Shown piece after piece: positions 18,915 to 26,834 of a DNA stretch of 64,000 nt. Numbering within the stretch: position 1 is the stretch's first letter; each line of letters begins with the position of its first letter. The notes under the pieces were generated by a model, which was not told the origin of the DNA, made no database searches, and worked only from the letters and a program-made list of their open reading frames with translations. A program made the position numbers and the translations under genes. The DNA is taken from positions 166,173 through 230,172 of the forward strand of contig DASVEE010000071.1 in assembly GCA_036380735.1 (NCBI GenBank). The letters are read 5' to 3'. Source of the stretch: DASVEE01 sp036380735 (GTDB lineage: Bacteria > Acidobacteriota > Thermoanaerobaculia > Gp7-AA8).

Positions 18915-20022
18915 ACGACACTGCACTGGACTGAGTCAGAAACCGCACATCCGGGAACGAGCCGCGGGAGAAGAACACATGCTCCGCGAAGGCGCGCAGC
19001 GGCGGGGTGCGCATCAGCGCGCAGGCCAGTTCCATGGTCCAGGGGCTCGACACCGCGCCCAGCGCGTGGCGCATCCAGCGCCGCGCGAGGAAGCGGGCGC
19101 GGAAACGGTCGCCCGTGTATTGCGGCAGCGCCTCGCGGTTGCCGTCGAGGTGGGCCACGATGACGTCCGCGGCGAACGTCGACAGCCGCAGCGCCGCATC
19201 GAGACCGCCCGCGGTGAGCGGCGAGACGGCGCCCGCGGCGTCGCCGACGAGGAGGGCGCGCTCGTTCGCCAGCCGTCGCAGGATCCCGCCGACCGGAATC
19301 AGCCCGCCGCGGCGCTCGATCGTTTTTCCCAACGTGAAGGGGACGCGCTTGCGCAGCGTGTCCAGCGCGGTGAGTGGATCGAACCGCGCGCGATAACCGG
19401 CGACGCCGACGTGCGCTTCGTCGCCGTCGGTCGCCACCCAGCCGATGTAGCCGGGCGCGATCCGCGGGTCGAGCCAGCAGTGGAGCTCCGGACGATCGCT
19501 CACCGGCGGCACGACGTCCTCGACCCCGACGAGCATCTCCCGGTTCGTGTCCAGCCCCTGCAGCCGGGCCACGAGTGACCGCGCCCCATCGGCGCCGACG
19601 ACATAGCGAACGGCGATCCGTTCCGTGCGGCGGTTGCGCTCGATCGTGACGGCGCCGTCTTCCGTGGTGAGCAGCCGCGCCGACGGCAGCCACTGCACCC
19701 CGGCGCGGCTGCACTGCTCGAGGAGGTAGAGGTAGAGCCATCCCATGCGCCCCACGCGGAACTCGTCGTGTGACGCGGTGAGGTGAAGCTGACGGCCGGC
19801 CGGGGAGTAGAGGTGGACGTCCCGGATCGGAGCGCCGAGCTGCTCGTCCGGCAGGTGAAAGTCTTCCCAGGTCTTCCGGACGAAGATCCCGGTCGTGTGG
19901 ACGCGTGTGGCGAGCGAAGGCTTGCGGTCGATGAGGAGCACGCGGAGGCCGCGCGACGCCAGCAGACGAGCGCATTGGAGGCCAGCCAGCCCAGCACCGA
20001 TGACAGCGACGTCAGTGTTCAT
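18913..20022 (-). CDS. Geranylgeranyl-reductase-like FAD oxidoreductase
   Basis: Start at ATG 20022; the frame extends to 20175 only through repeat DNA. The 369-residue protein opens with the dinucleotide fold GAGLAGLQCARLLASRG and the acidic LLIDRK. It has GADGARSLVAR near residue 150 and the second FAD motif LLVGDAAGAVSPLTAGGLDAAL near 255. That last motif with TAGG is characteristic of geranylgeranyl reductases and related flavin monooxygenases. It would reduce isoprenoid double bonds (quinone or lipid side chains) or hydroxylate a small molecule. No isoprenoid gene lies nearby, so the substrate is open. There is no signal peptide. Confidence 0.8.
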   Translation of the reverse strand: MNTDVAVIGAGLAGLQCARLLASRGLRVLLIDRKPSLATRVHTTGIFVRKTWEDFHLPDEQLGAPIRDVHLYSPAGRQLHLTASHDEFRVGRMGWLYLYLLEQCSRAGVQWLPSARLLTTEDGAVTIERNRRTERIAVRYVVGADGARSLVARLQGLDTNREMLVGVEDVVPPVSDRPELHCWLDPRIAPGYIGWVATDGDEAHVGVAGYRARFDPLTALDTLRKRVPFTLGKTIERRGGLIPVGGILRRLANERALLVGDAAGAVSPLTAGGLDAALRLSTFAADVIVAHLDGNREALPQYTGDRFRARFLARRWMRHALGAVSSPWTMELACALMRTPPLRAFAEHVFFSRGSFPDVRFLTQSSAVS

Positions 20023-20123
20023 GCAGAACTTTATAGCACAAAGCGCGCCTGCCAGGACGGCGGCGCCGATCACCCCGCGGCAGTTTTCGTTGCCGTGACC
20101 CACCCGACTCCGGCGTCGTACAG

Positions 20124-20168
20124 GTCCCATCCGTCCTATGGGTCCGTACGTCCCATTCGTCCTATGGA
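20124..20168. repeat. Single right arm of the 9-bp repeat
   Basis: CAGGTCCCATCCGTCCTATG and GGTCCGTACGTCCCATTCGTCC form only the GTCCTAT-oriented arm; no left arm is present. It lies between the divergent starts at 20022 and 20243. Confidence 0.75.
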
Positions 20169-20242
20169 TCGCCACCCCACACGCCGCGCCGGGAGGAATT
20201 CCCCCACTCCGTCACTCCGTACGACGCAGGAGGTCTCACCGT

Positions 20243-20899
20243 ATGCTTCAGAACGTCGTTTCCTTTCCGGGCCGCCATCATCGCTTCGAAGAGTTCAGGG
20301 AAGCCGCGCGCCGGCTCGCCGCCGAGAAGCGCGCTGCTTCCGAGGTTGTGCGCCGGCTCGCGGCGATGGATCTCGCCACGGCCACGCGCTTCTTCTCCGA
20401 CCACGCTTCGCTCTGTACCGGCGCCGTGGTCGAAGGACTCCTCGACGCGGCCCGTCCGCTCCCGGCGTGGCGCCGCGACGACCTCACCGCCATCGCGGTG
20501 ACGCTCGCGCTGGCGCTCGAGCCCAAGGCCGGCAACGTCCACGTTGCCGCCACGCGTGCACGCGCATGGAACGAGCGCGCCGCTTTCCTGCTCGAAGCCG
20601 CGCGTGCGGCCGAAGCGCTCGACGCGGCAACGCACGCGCGTCGAGCCGCCGGCGCGCATGCCGGACTGGGGCTCGACGCCGCCACCGCCGCCTGCCATCG
20701 CGCCGAAGCGCTCCTCCTCCTCGGCCGGCGAGCGGCGGCGCGGCTCGCGGCGGCGGAAGCGGCGGTGATCGCGCGCGATTTTCAGCACGCGGAACTGCTG
20801 GCGCGTGCACGCAGGCTTCAGATGGGTCAGTCGTTGCGCCGATGGGTCACGACTGCTCCCGCCTCTTCCGGGGGTTCTGGTCACAAAGTTGACCCTTGA
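20243..20899 (+). CDS. Hypothetical helical protein
   Basis: Start at ATG 20243, set by GCAGGAGGT at 20226-20234. The 218-residue product is almost entirely alpha-helical and rich in Ala, Arg and Glu, with paired helices resembling degenerate TPR or HEAT hairpins (AFLLEAARAAEALDAATHAR; ALLLLGRRAAARLAAAEAA). There is no signal peptide, membrane segment or catalytic motif that I can see. It is divergent from the flavoprotein gene. A 177-base leader for the next gene follows. The function is unknown. Confidence 0.65.
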   Translation: MLQNVVSFPGRHHRFEEFREAARRLAAEKRAASEVVRRLAAMDLATATRFFSDHASLCTGAVVEGLLDAARPLPAWRRDDLTAIAVTLALALEPKAGNVHVAATRARAWNERAAFLLEAARAAEALDAATHARRAAGAHAGLGLDAATAACHRAEALLLLGRRAAARLAAAEAAVIARDFQHAELLARARRLQMGQSLRRWVTTAPASSGGSGHKVDP

Positions 20900-21076
20900 T
20901 ACCCGGCGTGATGGCAAGAAGGATCGCAATCATTCAGGAGAATTGCGAAGCACGTCAGCGACTTACGCGCGACGCGGCCAAAAAAGGCGCTGATGGCGCC
21001 CCGTTAGCTCTTAGGGAGAGGCACACAGGTCATGACGCAACAAGGTCAAACACCTGAGAGTCGATAGGAGGAATGA
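20900..21076 (+). other. Structured leader candidate upstream of the secreted-protein/protease pair
   Basis: This gene-free stretch holds several short stems (for example GGCGCTGATGGCGCC at about 20985-20999 and CAGGT...ACCTG at about 21025-21056). It ends in a strong ribosome-binding site, ATAGGAGG, before ATG 21077. I cannot match it to a known riboswitch; it may simply be a long 5' UTR. Confidence 0.3.
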
Positions 21077-21694
21077 ATGCATCGGAGAACACTCGCCCTC
21101 TCGTTCCTGATTCTGGCCGCCCTCGCGCTCCCCGTCACCGCCTCGCAGTTCACCCAGGTCGCGTTCGAAGACGTCGCTTCGCAGTCGGCGTACATCGTCC
21201 GCGGAACCATCGGGCCTGTCACCAGCGCCTGGGATGATTCCGGCGAAACGATCTTCTCGTACGCCACGGTGCGCGTCTCGAAGTACTTCGGCGAGACGGC
21301 CGGCCCCGACGTCCTCCAGATCCGCGAAGTCGGCGGCACTGTGGACGGCTACACCCAGCAGGCCGTCGGCTTCCCGACGCTCCGCGAGGGTCAGCAGGTC
21401 GTGCTCTTCCTCTCCAAGTGGGACGACAGCAACGACTTCCGCATTCACGCGTACAACCAGGGCAAGTTCGAAGTCCGCACGATCCGCGGCATCGAAATGG
21501 CCACTCCCGACCCGGTCCAGCAGGGCACTGAAGGCGCCGACAAGCCGGCGCGCAACAACCCGTTTGCGGTCGGCGTCGACGTCGCCGGCGACGAAGTCGC
21601 CCCGGCCGGTTCCTTCCGTCTCGACGAGCTCGAACTGATGATCAGCGCCGCGCGCGAAGGTCACCGCATCTTCAAGCCGACCGTCCGCGAGTAA
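21077..21694 (+). CDS. Secreted protein of unknown function, partner of the downstream metalloprotease
   Basis: A 205-residue protein with a signal peptide (RRTLALSFLILAALALPVTA) behind AGGAGG. The mature part is a beta-rich domain: SAYIVRGTIGPVTSAWDD, TIFSYATVRVSKYFGE and GQQVVLFLSKWDD. This pattern is seen in small exported proteins often encoded next to matrixin-like peptidases. It has no catalytic motif. Only 25 bases separate it from the metalloprotease, so they are almost certainly one operon. It could be a substrate, chaperone or inhibitor of the protease; that is inference from position. Confidence 0.7.
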   Translation: MHRRTLALSFLILAALALPVTASQFTQVAFEDVASQSAYIVRGTIGPVTSAWDDSGETIFSYATVRVSKYFGETAGPDVLQIREVGGTVDGYTQQAVGFPTLREGQQVVLFLSKWDDSNDFRIHAYNQGKFEVRTIRGIEMATPDPVQQGTEGADKPARNNPFAVGVDVAGDEVAPAGSFRLDELELMISAAREGHRIFKPTVRE

Positions 21695-21719
21695 GCAGAT
21701 TCACTGAGGAGAACTGAAC

Positions 21720-22295
21720 GTGAAGAAGAACATCCTCGCCCTTGGCATCCTCACCCTCATGGTCGCCTCCGCGGCCGACGCGTACGTCCTGCTGTCGCCG
21801 ACCCGGCGCTGGGGCACCGTGCCCGTCCCGGTCCGCGTCTACACGACCGGCAACTCGACCATCAATGACAGCGACCGCGGCGTCACCGCCGTCGTCGGCG
21901 CCGTCCGCGCCTGGGCCGTCGTCGGCTCCGCCACGACCTCCTCGGCGGCTGTCCGCGGCTCCGCCCCCGCGACGATCATGCTCAACACCAACGGCAACAT
22001 CTGCACGGGCTCGTGCCTCGCGGCTACGCTCACCGGCTACTACAGCGGCAGCACCATTCGCGACGCCGACGTCTATACGAACACGCGCTACAGCTTCACC
22101 TCGTCTCGCGAGACGGACGGCTGCAGCAGCGAGTTCGACATCAACGGCATCATGGTCCACGAAGTCGGCCACGTGATCGGCATTGGTCACTCGAACGTCG
22201 CTGGCGCCACCATGTACCCGACGGTCAGCTCGTGCAACATCGGCCCTCGCTCGCTCGAAGCGGACGACCTGGCCGCCATGAACTTCCTCTACTAG
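21720..22295 (+). CDS. Small secreted matrixin-like zinc metalloprotease
   Basis: GTG start at 21720 with TGAGGAGAA at 21705-21713. The 191-residue product has a signal peptide (MKKNILALGILTLMVASAADA). The metzincin zinc site HEVGHVIGIGHS is near residues 148-159, followed by a Met-turn (ATMYPTV). ADDLAAMNFLY at the end matches the usual close of the M10 catalytic domain (D-x2-A). It lacks a long propeptide, so only a minimal catalytic domain is made. It would cleave proteins outside the cytoplasm. Two cysteine pairs (CTGSC, CSSE...SCN) may form disulfides. Confidence 0.88.
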   Translation: MKKNILALGILTLMVASAADAYVLLSPTRRWGTVPVPVRVYTTGNSTINDSDRGVTAVVGAVRAWAVVGSATTSSAAVRGSAPATIMLNTNGNICTGSCLAATLTGYYSGSTIRDADVYTNTRYSFTSSRETDGCSSEFDINGIMVHEVGHVIGIGHSNVAGATMYPTVSSCNIGPRSLEADDLAAMNFLY

Positions 22296-22332
22296 CAGCT
22301 CGTGCGGGAGGCCGGCTTCGCGCCGGTCTCCC

Positions 22333-22388
22333 GGATTTCCGGCTTCTGATTTCCAGTGGAGATCGGAAGCCGGAAGTCGGAATCGCCG
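22333..22388. terminator. Hairpin of 7-bp GGAAGYC repeats after the metalloprotease
   Basis: GGATTTCCGGCTTCTGATTTCC and GGAGATCGGAAGCCGGAAGTCGG-type sequence face each other around a short AGT loop. The stem is long, with a few mismatches. It sits 38 bases after the protease stop and just before the next start, so it may terminate or insulate. There is no U-tract. Confidence 0.45.
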
Positions 22389-22394
22389 GTATCG

Positions 22395-22958
22395 ATGGAT
22401 CTTCCTTCATCCCTCCTGAGCGTGCGCATCACGGCCGGCGAGCGACACTCCTTCGCCGTGTCGTTCTTCGCACCCGCGCATCCGCTGCCGGAAACGGAAT
22501 GCTTCCGTTTCGCCCTGCACTACTACGCCCGCGTCGTGTACGAGCTCTCCCACAGCGAGCGCTCCGTGCGCGGCCTGCCGGAGTGGATCGATCGCATCAC
22601 GCGCCGCCCGCTGACCTACGCATCGAACTTCTTCATGCTCGCCGGCGTGCACGGCTCACTCGACCGCGCGGTGGCGCATCCCGTCGCCGAAGCGGACGTG
22701 GCCCTCCGCACGCTCGGCCTGCGCGACCGCCAGGTGACCGGCGACTTCGGCGCCCTCCGCGGCATCACCCTGGCCCTCTCCGTCCTGGCGATCTGCCAGG
22801 CAGTCCTGCCGCATCTTTCCGAAGCTTTCATGACGGCCATGCCAGCCGCGCTGGCGAACATGAACGCCTCGTACGAAATGACCCACCGCTACGCCGATCC
22901 CCTCAGCCAGAGTGAAGTGCCGGCGGTGGCGTTCCGCGCCGCGTCATTCCTGGACTGA
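22395..22958 (+). CDS. Hypothetical protein
   Basis: Start at ATG 22395; a longer frame from 22356 runs through the hairpin. The product has 187 residues, no signal peptide and no recognised motif. A moderately hydrophobic helix lies near 125-145 (RGITLALSVLAICQAVLPHL). ECFRFALHYYARVVYELSHSER is a conserved-looking block. It ends at the next repeat hairpin, convergent with modC. I cannot assign a role. Confidence 0.6.
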   Translation: MDLPSSLLSVRITAGERHSFAVSFFAPAHPLPETECFRFALHYYARVVYELSHSERSVRGLPEWIDRITRRPLTYASNFFMLAGVHGSLDRAVAHPVAEADVALRTLGLRDRQVTGDFGALRGITLALSVLAICQAVLPHLSEAFMTAMPAALANMNASYEMTHRYADPLSQSEVPAVAFRAASFLD

Positions 22959-23045
22959 CGATAGGACGAATAGGACTGATAGGACCGATGAGGTCAGGCG
23001 CTACCGTCCTCTTCGTCCCATTCGTCCTGTAGGTCCTATCGTCCT
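22957..23045. repeat. 9-bp-repeat hairpin between convergent genes
   Basis: Left arm 22957-22992 (GACGATAGGACGAATAGGAC onward), short loop with GGTCAGGCGCTACC, right arm 23006-23045 ending CCTATCGTCC. The 3' end of modC overlaps its last bases (stop at 23044-23046). Confidence 0.85.
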
Positions 23046-23679
23046 AAAGGCTGACGCGCCTGACGACGCGGCCGCGCTCCAGCAGCAGCGCTTCGTCGCA
23101 GATGTGCGCCGCCTCTTCGTCGTCGTGGGTAACGTAGACGATGGGGATGGGGAACTCGTCGCGGACTCGCACCAGGTAATCGAGCACCCGTCTCCGCAAG
23201 TCCGGATCGACTCCCGCCAGCGGCTCGTCCAGCAGCAACACCTCGGGGCGGCTCAGCAGCGCCCGGGCCAGCGCCACGCGTTTGCGCTCGCCGCCCGACA
23301 GATGCTTCACGCCGCGCTCCAGCAGCGGTTCGATCTCCAGCACCGCCACGACATCCTCGATGCTCATCGTGGCGCCGCTGTAGAGGATGTTGCGCCTCAC
23401 CGACAGATGGGGGAACAGCGCGTCGTCCTGCGGCACGTAGCCGACGCGGCGCGCGCGCGCCGGGACGTCGATGCGCTGCTCGCGATCGAAGACGACGCGC
23501 TCGTGAATGGCGACGGCCCCGCGCGTTGGCTTGCGCAGCCCGGCGATGACTTCGAGCAGCGACGTCTTCCCCGCGCCCGACGGACCGGTGATGGCGGTGG
23601 CTCGCGCGGAGAGCTCCGCCGTCACTTCCAGAGCGAACGGGGCGAGCGGCAGGACGACGCCGTCGATGCGCACGCTCAT
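23044..23679 (-). CDS. modC: Molybdate ABC transporter ATPase ModC (short form)
   Basis: Start at ATG 23679, overlapping the modB stop as ATGA. The 211 residues contain Walker A GPSGAGKTS, Q-loop VPQDDALFPHLSV, signature LSGGERKRVALARAL, Walker B LLLDEPLAGVD and the switch histidine in VTHDDEEA. E. coli ModC is about 350 residues with a C-terminal molybdate-binding MOP domain; that domain is absent here. It powers molybdate (or tungstate) import with ModB. Molybdenum supply fits the molybdopterin enzyme genes at 36.7-40.7 kb. Confidence 0.9.
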   Translation of the reverse strand: MSVRIDGVVLPLAPFALEVTAELSARATAITGPSGAGKTSLLEVIAGLRKPTRGAVAIHERVVFDREQRIDVPARARRVGYVPQDDALFPHLSVRRNILYSGATMSIEDVVAVLEIEPLLERGVKHLSGGERKRVALARALLSRPEVLLLDEPLAGVDPDLRRRVLDYLVRVRDEFPIPIVYVTHDDEEAAHICDEALLLERGRVVRRVSL

Positions 23680-24338
23680 GGCTTCGCCGCCGTCTTGCGC
23701 AGCGTCATCTCCGCCAGCCACACCGCACCGAACGCGATCACCACGGAGACGGCGAGCAGTTGGAATGCTTCGTCGTCGCGCCCGAGCTGCACGAGGTTGT
23801 AGATCGAGAGCGAAAGCGTGCTCGTCTCGCCGGGGATGTTGCCCGCCACGAGGATCGTCGCCCCGAACTCGCCGAGGGCCCGGGCAAAGGCGAGGAGCAT
23901 CCCGCTGACGATGCCGCGCGCGGCCAGCGGCAGCGTGATCGTGACGAACACGCGCGTGTCGCTCGCGCCGAGGGTGCGCGCGATTTGTTCGAGCCGCGGA
24001 TTCACTTCCTCGAAGGCGACGCGTGCGGCGCGCACCAGCAGCGGGAACGACATCACCGCCATCGCCAGGATGACGGCTTTCGTCGTGAAGACGACGTCGA
24101 TGCCGAGCGAGTGCAGCCAGCCGCCGATCGGGCCGCGGCGTCCGAAGAGCTGGAGGAGGATCAGCCCCGTCGCGACGGGCGGCATCACCAGCGGCAGCGC
24201 GACGAGCGTCTCGACGAGCGACTTGCCGCGCCACGAGCGCCGTGCGAGCAGCCACGCCACGGCGAGCCCGGGCGGCACGATGACCAGCGTCGCCACAGCG
24301 GCCGTGCGCAAGGTGAGGAAGATGATCTCGCTCGTCAC
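23676..24338 (-). CDS. modB: Molybdate ABC transporter permease ModB
   Basis: GTG start at 24338 chosen because it overlaps the modA stop (GTGA) and because the upstream extension is arginine-rich shadow sequence. The 220-residue product has about five membrane helices. The EAA-type loop that contacts the ATPase, ARTLGASDTRVFVTITLPLAARG, is near residues 135-158. The helix FARALGEFGATILVAGNIPG is strongly ModB-like. It forms the transmembrane channel for molybdate or tungstate. Confidence 0.92.
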   Translation of the reverse strand: MTSEIIFLTLRTAAVATLVIVPPGLAVAWLLARRSWRGKSLVETLVALPLVMPPVATGLILLQLFGRRGPIGGWLHSLGIDVVFTTKAVILAMAVMSFPLLVRAARVAFEEVNPRLEQIARTLGASDTRVFVTITLPLAARGIVSGMLLAFARALGEFGATILVAGNIPGETSTLSLSIYNLVQLGRDDEAFQLLAVSVVIAFGAVWLAEMTLRKTAAKP

Positions 24339-25042
24339 AGCGTCAGGAAACCGTGCCGGGCGAAGACCGCGCGCGCGGCAGGGGAGCGGAGGTACGTGAG
24401 AAAGCGCGTGGCCCGCGGCTTCGCCCCTTTCACCAGCGCGAACGGATAGGAGATACGCGGTCCCACGGCGCGCGGCACCTCGTAAGCGATGCGCAGGCGT
24501 TTCGAGGAGAGAGCGTCGGTGCGGTACACGATCGCCGCGTCGACGTTGCCGGAGGCCACGGCGGCGAGCGCGGCGCGGACGCTCTCCGTCGGGACGACTT
24601 TCGGTGCGATGCGCTGCCACACGCCGGCTTTGCGGAGGTACTCGCGCGCGTAGATCCCCGCGGGGACGCTCGACGGTTCGGCGAGCGCGATGCGGCGCGC
24701 GTTCGCCAGGTCGTGCACGTTGCGGATGTTGTCGCCGACGACGACGAGGGTGTTCGAGAGCACGCTCACACGTGTCGAGGCGAGGATCAGTCCCCGCCGC
24801 TCCAGCGCATTCATCTTCTCTTCATCGGCGGAGAGGAATACGTCCGCCGGCGCGCCGTGCTCGATCTGCCGTGCGAGCACGCTCGAGCCGCCGAAGTTGA
24901 AGCGGATGCGGTCGCCGCTCTGCCGCTCGTACGTCGTGGCGATCTCCTGCAGCGCGTCGGTGAGGCTCGCCGCCGCGTACACGCGGATGTCCGCCGCGCG
25001 CAGGGGGAGGGCGAGCCACAGGATCAGGAGGAGGCGGCGCAT
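24335..25042 (-). CDS. modA: Periplasmic molybdate-binding protein ModA
   Basis: ATG 25042 is used; TTG 25057 is possible. The 235-residue product has a signal peptide (MRRLLLILWLALPLRA). It is followed by the ModA hallmarks VYAAASLTDALQEIA and NFGGSSVLARQIEHGAPADVFLSAD, whose serines bind the oxyanion. VASGNVDAAIVYRTDA near the C-terminus is also typical. It captures molybdate or tungstate in the periplasm for ModBC. It is first in the modABC operon, with 4-base overlaps throughout. The operon is divergent from an ArsR-type regulator about 70 bases away, which may control it. Confidence 0.93.
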   Translation of the reverse strand: MRRLLLILWLALPLRAADIRVYAAASLTDALQEIATTYERQSGDRIRFNFGGSSVLARQIEHGAPADVFLSADEEKMNALERRGLILASTRVSVLSNTLVVVGDNIRNVHDLANARRIALAEPSSVPAGIYAREYLRKAGVWQRIAPKVVPTESVRAALAAVASGNVDAAIVYRTDALSSKRLRIAYEVPRAVGPRISYPFALVKGAKPRATRFLTYLRSPAARAVFARHGFLTL

Positions 25043-25110
25043 GACGTCGATCTGCAACGGAGTATATCGGCTGAGGCCGCGGCGGGATCATCCGCGCCGT
25101 CGCGGCGGTT

Positions 25111-25491
25111 ATGATCGGCAGCATGTCTGTACGCCGTCAGCGCAAGTTGCAGCAGGAGCCGCTCTCCGACCAGGCCATCGAGCTGGTCGCGGCGCGTTTC
25201 CGCATCCTCGGCGAGCCGATCCGTATCAAGATCCTCCAGGAGCTGCAGGACGGCGAGAAAAACGTGACCGAGCTCGTCGCCGCCGTCGGCTCGACGCAGC
25301 CCAACGTCTCCAAGCACCTCCGCATCCTTCAGGAAGCCGGCATGGTCTGCCGCAAGCAGCTCGGCAACAACGTCTACTGCAGTGTGTCCGATCCGACCGT
25401 ATTCGAGCTGTGCGAGGTCGTCTGTGGCAGCATCGCCGACCGCATGCTCGACCTCAGCCGCACGCTGGCCGAGCTGGACAAGCGCCGCTGA
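25111..25491 (+). CDS. ArsR-family winged-helix regulator
   Basis: A 126-residue DNA-binding protein; ATG 25123 is an alternative start. The winged helix is clear: LAARFRILGEPIRIKILQEL, then VTELVAAVGSTQPNVSKHLRILQEAGMVCRKQLGNNVYCSV. The classic ArsR metal site ELCVCD is not present in the recognition helix. Three cysteines (MVCRK, VYCSV, ELCEVVC) could still sense redox or metal. It is divergent from modABC with a 68-base shared promoter region, which suggests, but does not prove, that it controls molybdate uptake. An intrinsic terminator follows. Confidence 0.88.
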   Translation: MIGSMSVRRQRKLQQEPLSDQAIELVAARFRILGEPIRIKILQELQDGEKNVTELVAAVGSTQPNVSKHLRILQEAGMVCRKQLGNNVYCSVSDPTVFELCEVVCGSIADRMLDLSRTLAELDKRR

Positions 25492-25579
25492 CGGCCACGA
25501 GCTGGCACACTTCTGGTACTAAACGGAACTTGTGATCGCGAGCCTGGCCGCCGCGATTGCAACCGATGACTCCTGGGTT

Positions 25580-25617
25580 GCGGCGCCGCGAACATCCCTC
25601 CCGCGGCGCCGCTTTTT
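25580..25617 (+). terminator. Rho-independent terminator after the ArsR gene
   Basis: An 11-bp perfect GC stem, GCGGCGCCGCG at 25580-25590 and CGCGGCGCCGC at 25602-25612, with an 11-base loop and TTTTT directly after. It lies about 90 bases beyond the ArsR stop. Confidence 0.85.
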
Positions 25618-25654
25618 GCTTTGTGGCGCCCGTCCCCATTCGGCGTATTGCCTG

Positions 25655-25690
25655 TCAGTCCCATCTGTCCTGTTCGTCCGATCCATCTGC
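25655..25690. repeat. Degenerate right arm of the 9-bp repeat
   Basis: CAGTCCCATCTGTCCTGTTC and GTCCGATCCATCTGCCC-like units in the GTCC orientation only. This is one of the most diverged copies, lying between the terminator and the next start. Confidence 0.55.
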
Positions 25691-25733
25691 CCTGCTTGCA
25701 TGGGACCCCATACATCTCTACCATCCCCCGCAC

Positions 25734-26096
25734 GTGCACGAGCTTCCCCCGGACGTCCTGCACCTCATCGACCGCGCCATCGGCTCGCTTCAGGCGCTCG
25801 AGCTGCTTCTCCTGCTGCGCCGCTCGCCCGAGACGTACTGGGCGGCGTCCGCCGTGGCCGGCACCCTCGGCGGTGATGTACGCGTCGTGCGCCGCGAGCT
25901 CGCCGCGCTCGTCAACGCCGGCCTCGTCGTCAGCGGCTCGCAGACCGGGGCCTACCGGTTCGCCCCGCGCAGAGAGGCCGATCGCGATGCCGTGGAGCAA
26001 CTCGCCGCCGCCTACGGCGACGAGCGGCGTCTCAGCATCGTCGACGCCATCGCCAGCCGCAGCGTGCGCGCGCTGGCGGGGGCCTTTCGCTTCTGA
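25734..26096 (+). CDS. Small winged-helix-like protein
   Basis: GTG start at 25734, just after CCCCGCAC; the upstream extension crosses repeat DNA. The 120-residue product has a helix-turn-helix-like core: LELLLLLRRSPETYWAASAVAGTL, then VRVVRRELAALVNAGLVVSGS and a wing-like AYRFAPR. This resembles a winged-helix domain used for DNA or protein binding. Only 12 bases separate it from the MarR gene, so both are probably co-transcribed. The role could be sigma-factor or regulator accessory; no direct evidence. Confidence 0.6.
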   Translation: MHELPPDVLHLIDRAIGSLQALELLLLLRRSPETYWAASAVAGTLGGDVRVVRRELAALVNAGLVVSGSQTGAYRFAPRREADRDAVEQLAAAYGDERRLSIVDAIASRSVRALAGAFRF

Positions 26097-26108
26097 GACA
26101 ATCGACGC

Positions 26109-26630
26109 ATGTCTCCTCGTGCGGTCGGCGACGACGAACACTCCAGGACCATCCTCAACTGCATTCGCCAGATCGTCCGCGCGCTGCGTCTCTACGATCG
26201 CGAGTCGCAGTCGAAGTTCGGCCTCTCCGCCGCGCAGATGTACGTGCTGCACACGCTGCATCAGGACGACGGCATCTCCCTCAACGAGCTCGCCACCCGC
26301 ACCGCGACCGACCAGAGCTCCGCCTCGGTCGTCGTGCAGCGCCTCGTGGCGGCGGAGATGGTCAGCCGCGCGCCGCGTGAGGACGACCGTCGCCACGTCG
26401 TCCTGCGGCTGACACCGAAGGGGCGCAACGCGATCCGACGCACGCCGCCGCCGGCGCAGGAGAAGCTGCTCGCCGTCGCGAACGAGCTGCCGCCGAAGCA
26501 GCGCGCGCAGTTCGCCGAGCTCCTCGAGGACTTCGTCAACCGCATGGGGATCAACGACGAGCCACCGCCGATGCTCTTCGCCGACGAGCCTCCGGCGCCG
26601 CGCCGCCGCGGCACGTCAAAGCCGCGATGA
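26109..26630 (+). CDS. MarR-family transcriptional regulator
   Basis: A 173-residue protein with the MarR winged helix: FGLSAAQMYVLHTLHQDDGISLNELATRTATDQSSASVVVQRLVAAEMVSR, then the wing EDDRRHVVLRLTPKGR containing the conserved DxR. The C-terminal 30 residues are Pro/Arg-rich and probably disordered. MarR proteins usually repress nearby efflux, stress or catabolic genes in response to a small ligand. The target is not evident. A 9-bp-repeat region follows. Confidence 0.9.
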   Translation: MSPRAVGDDEHSRTILNCIRQIVRALRLYDRESQSKFGLSAAQMYVLHTLHQDDGISLNELATRTATDQSSASVVVQRLVAAEMVSRAPREDDRRHVVLRLTPKGRNAIRRTPPPAQEKLLAVANELPPKQRAQFAELLEDFVNRMGINDEPPPMLFADEPPAPRRRGTSKPR

Positions 26631-26682
26631 CGCTGCGGATCGCGCGCAGCTTCGACCGCGCGCCGGAAGAGAACAAAGGGGA

Positions 26683-26797
26683 CAAATAGGACCTATAGGA
26701 CGAATAGGTCCCATCAGCTCCGCCAACGCGGATATCGACGCGCAGCGCAGCCATTCGTCCTACGTCTTATTCGTCCTATCCGTCCCATCGTTCCCCA
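26683..26797. repeat. 9-bp-repeat element with a 45-base loop
   Basis: Left arm 26683-26712 (GGACAAATAGGACCTATAGG onward), loop with CATCAGCTCCGCC and GCGCAGCGCAGCC, right arm 26753-26797 ending CCCATCGTTCCCC, 38 bases before the serine hydrolase start. Confidence 0.85.
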
Positions 26798-26834
26798 TCC
26801 CTCAACCTTCCCGCAAACCGCACGTACCTCCACC

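Noticed and set aside
15920..19975. 1351-residue minus-strand reading frame
   Set aside because: It runs antisense to the carboxypeptidase-regulatory-like gene and into the flavoprotein gene in the wrong frame; composition is Arg/Ala/Gly-rich with no domain. High GC keeps it open.
20900..21076. Cyclic-di-GMP or other known riboswitch
   Set aside because: I compared it from memory with the GEMM consensus and could not match the conserved core; left as an unassigned leader.
23044..25042. Sulfate or phosphate transporter instead of molybdate
   Set aside because: ModA shows AAASLTDALQEIA and GGSSVLARQIEHGAPADVF, specific for the ModA family.
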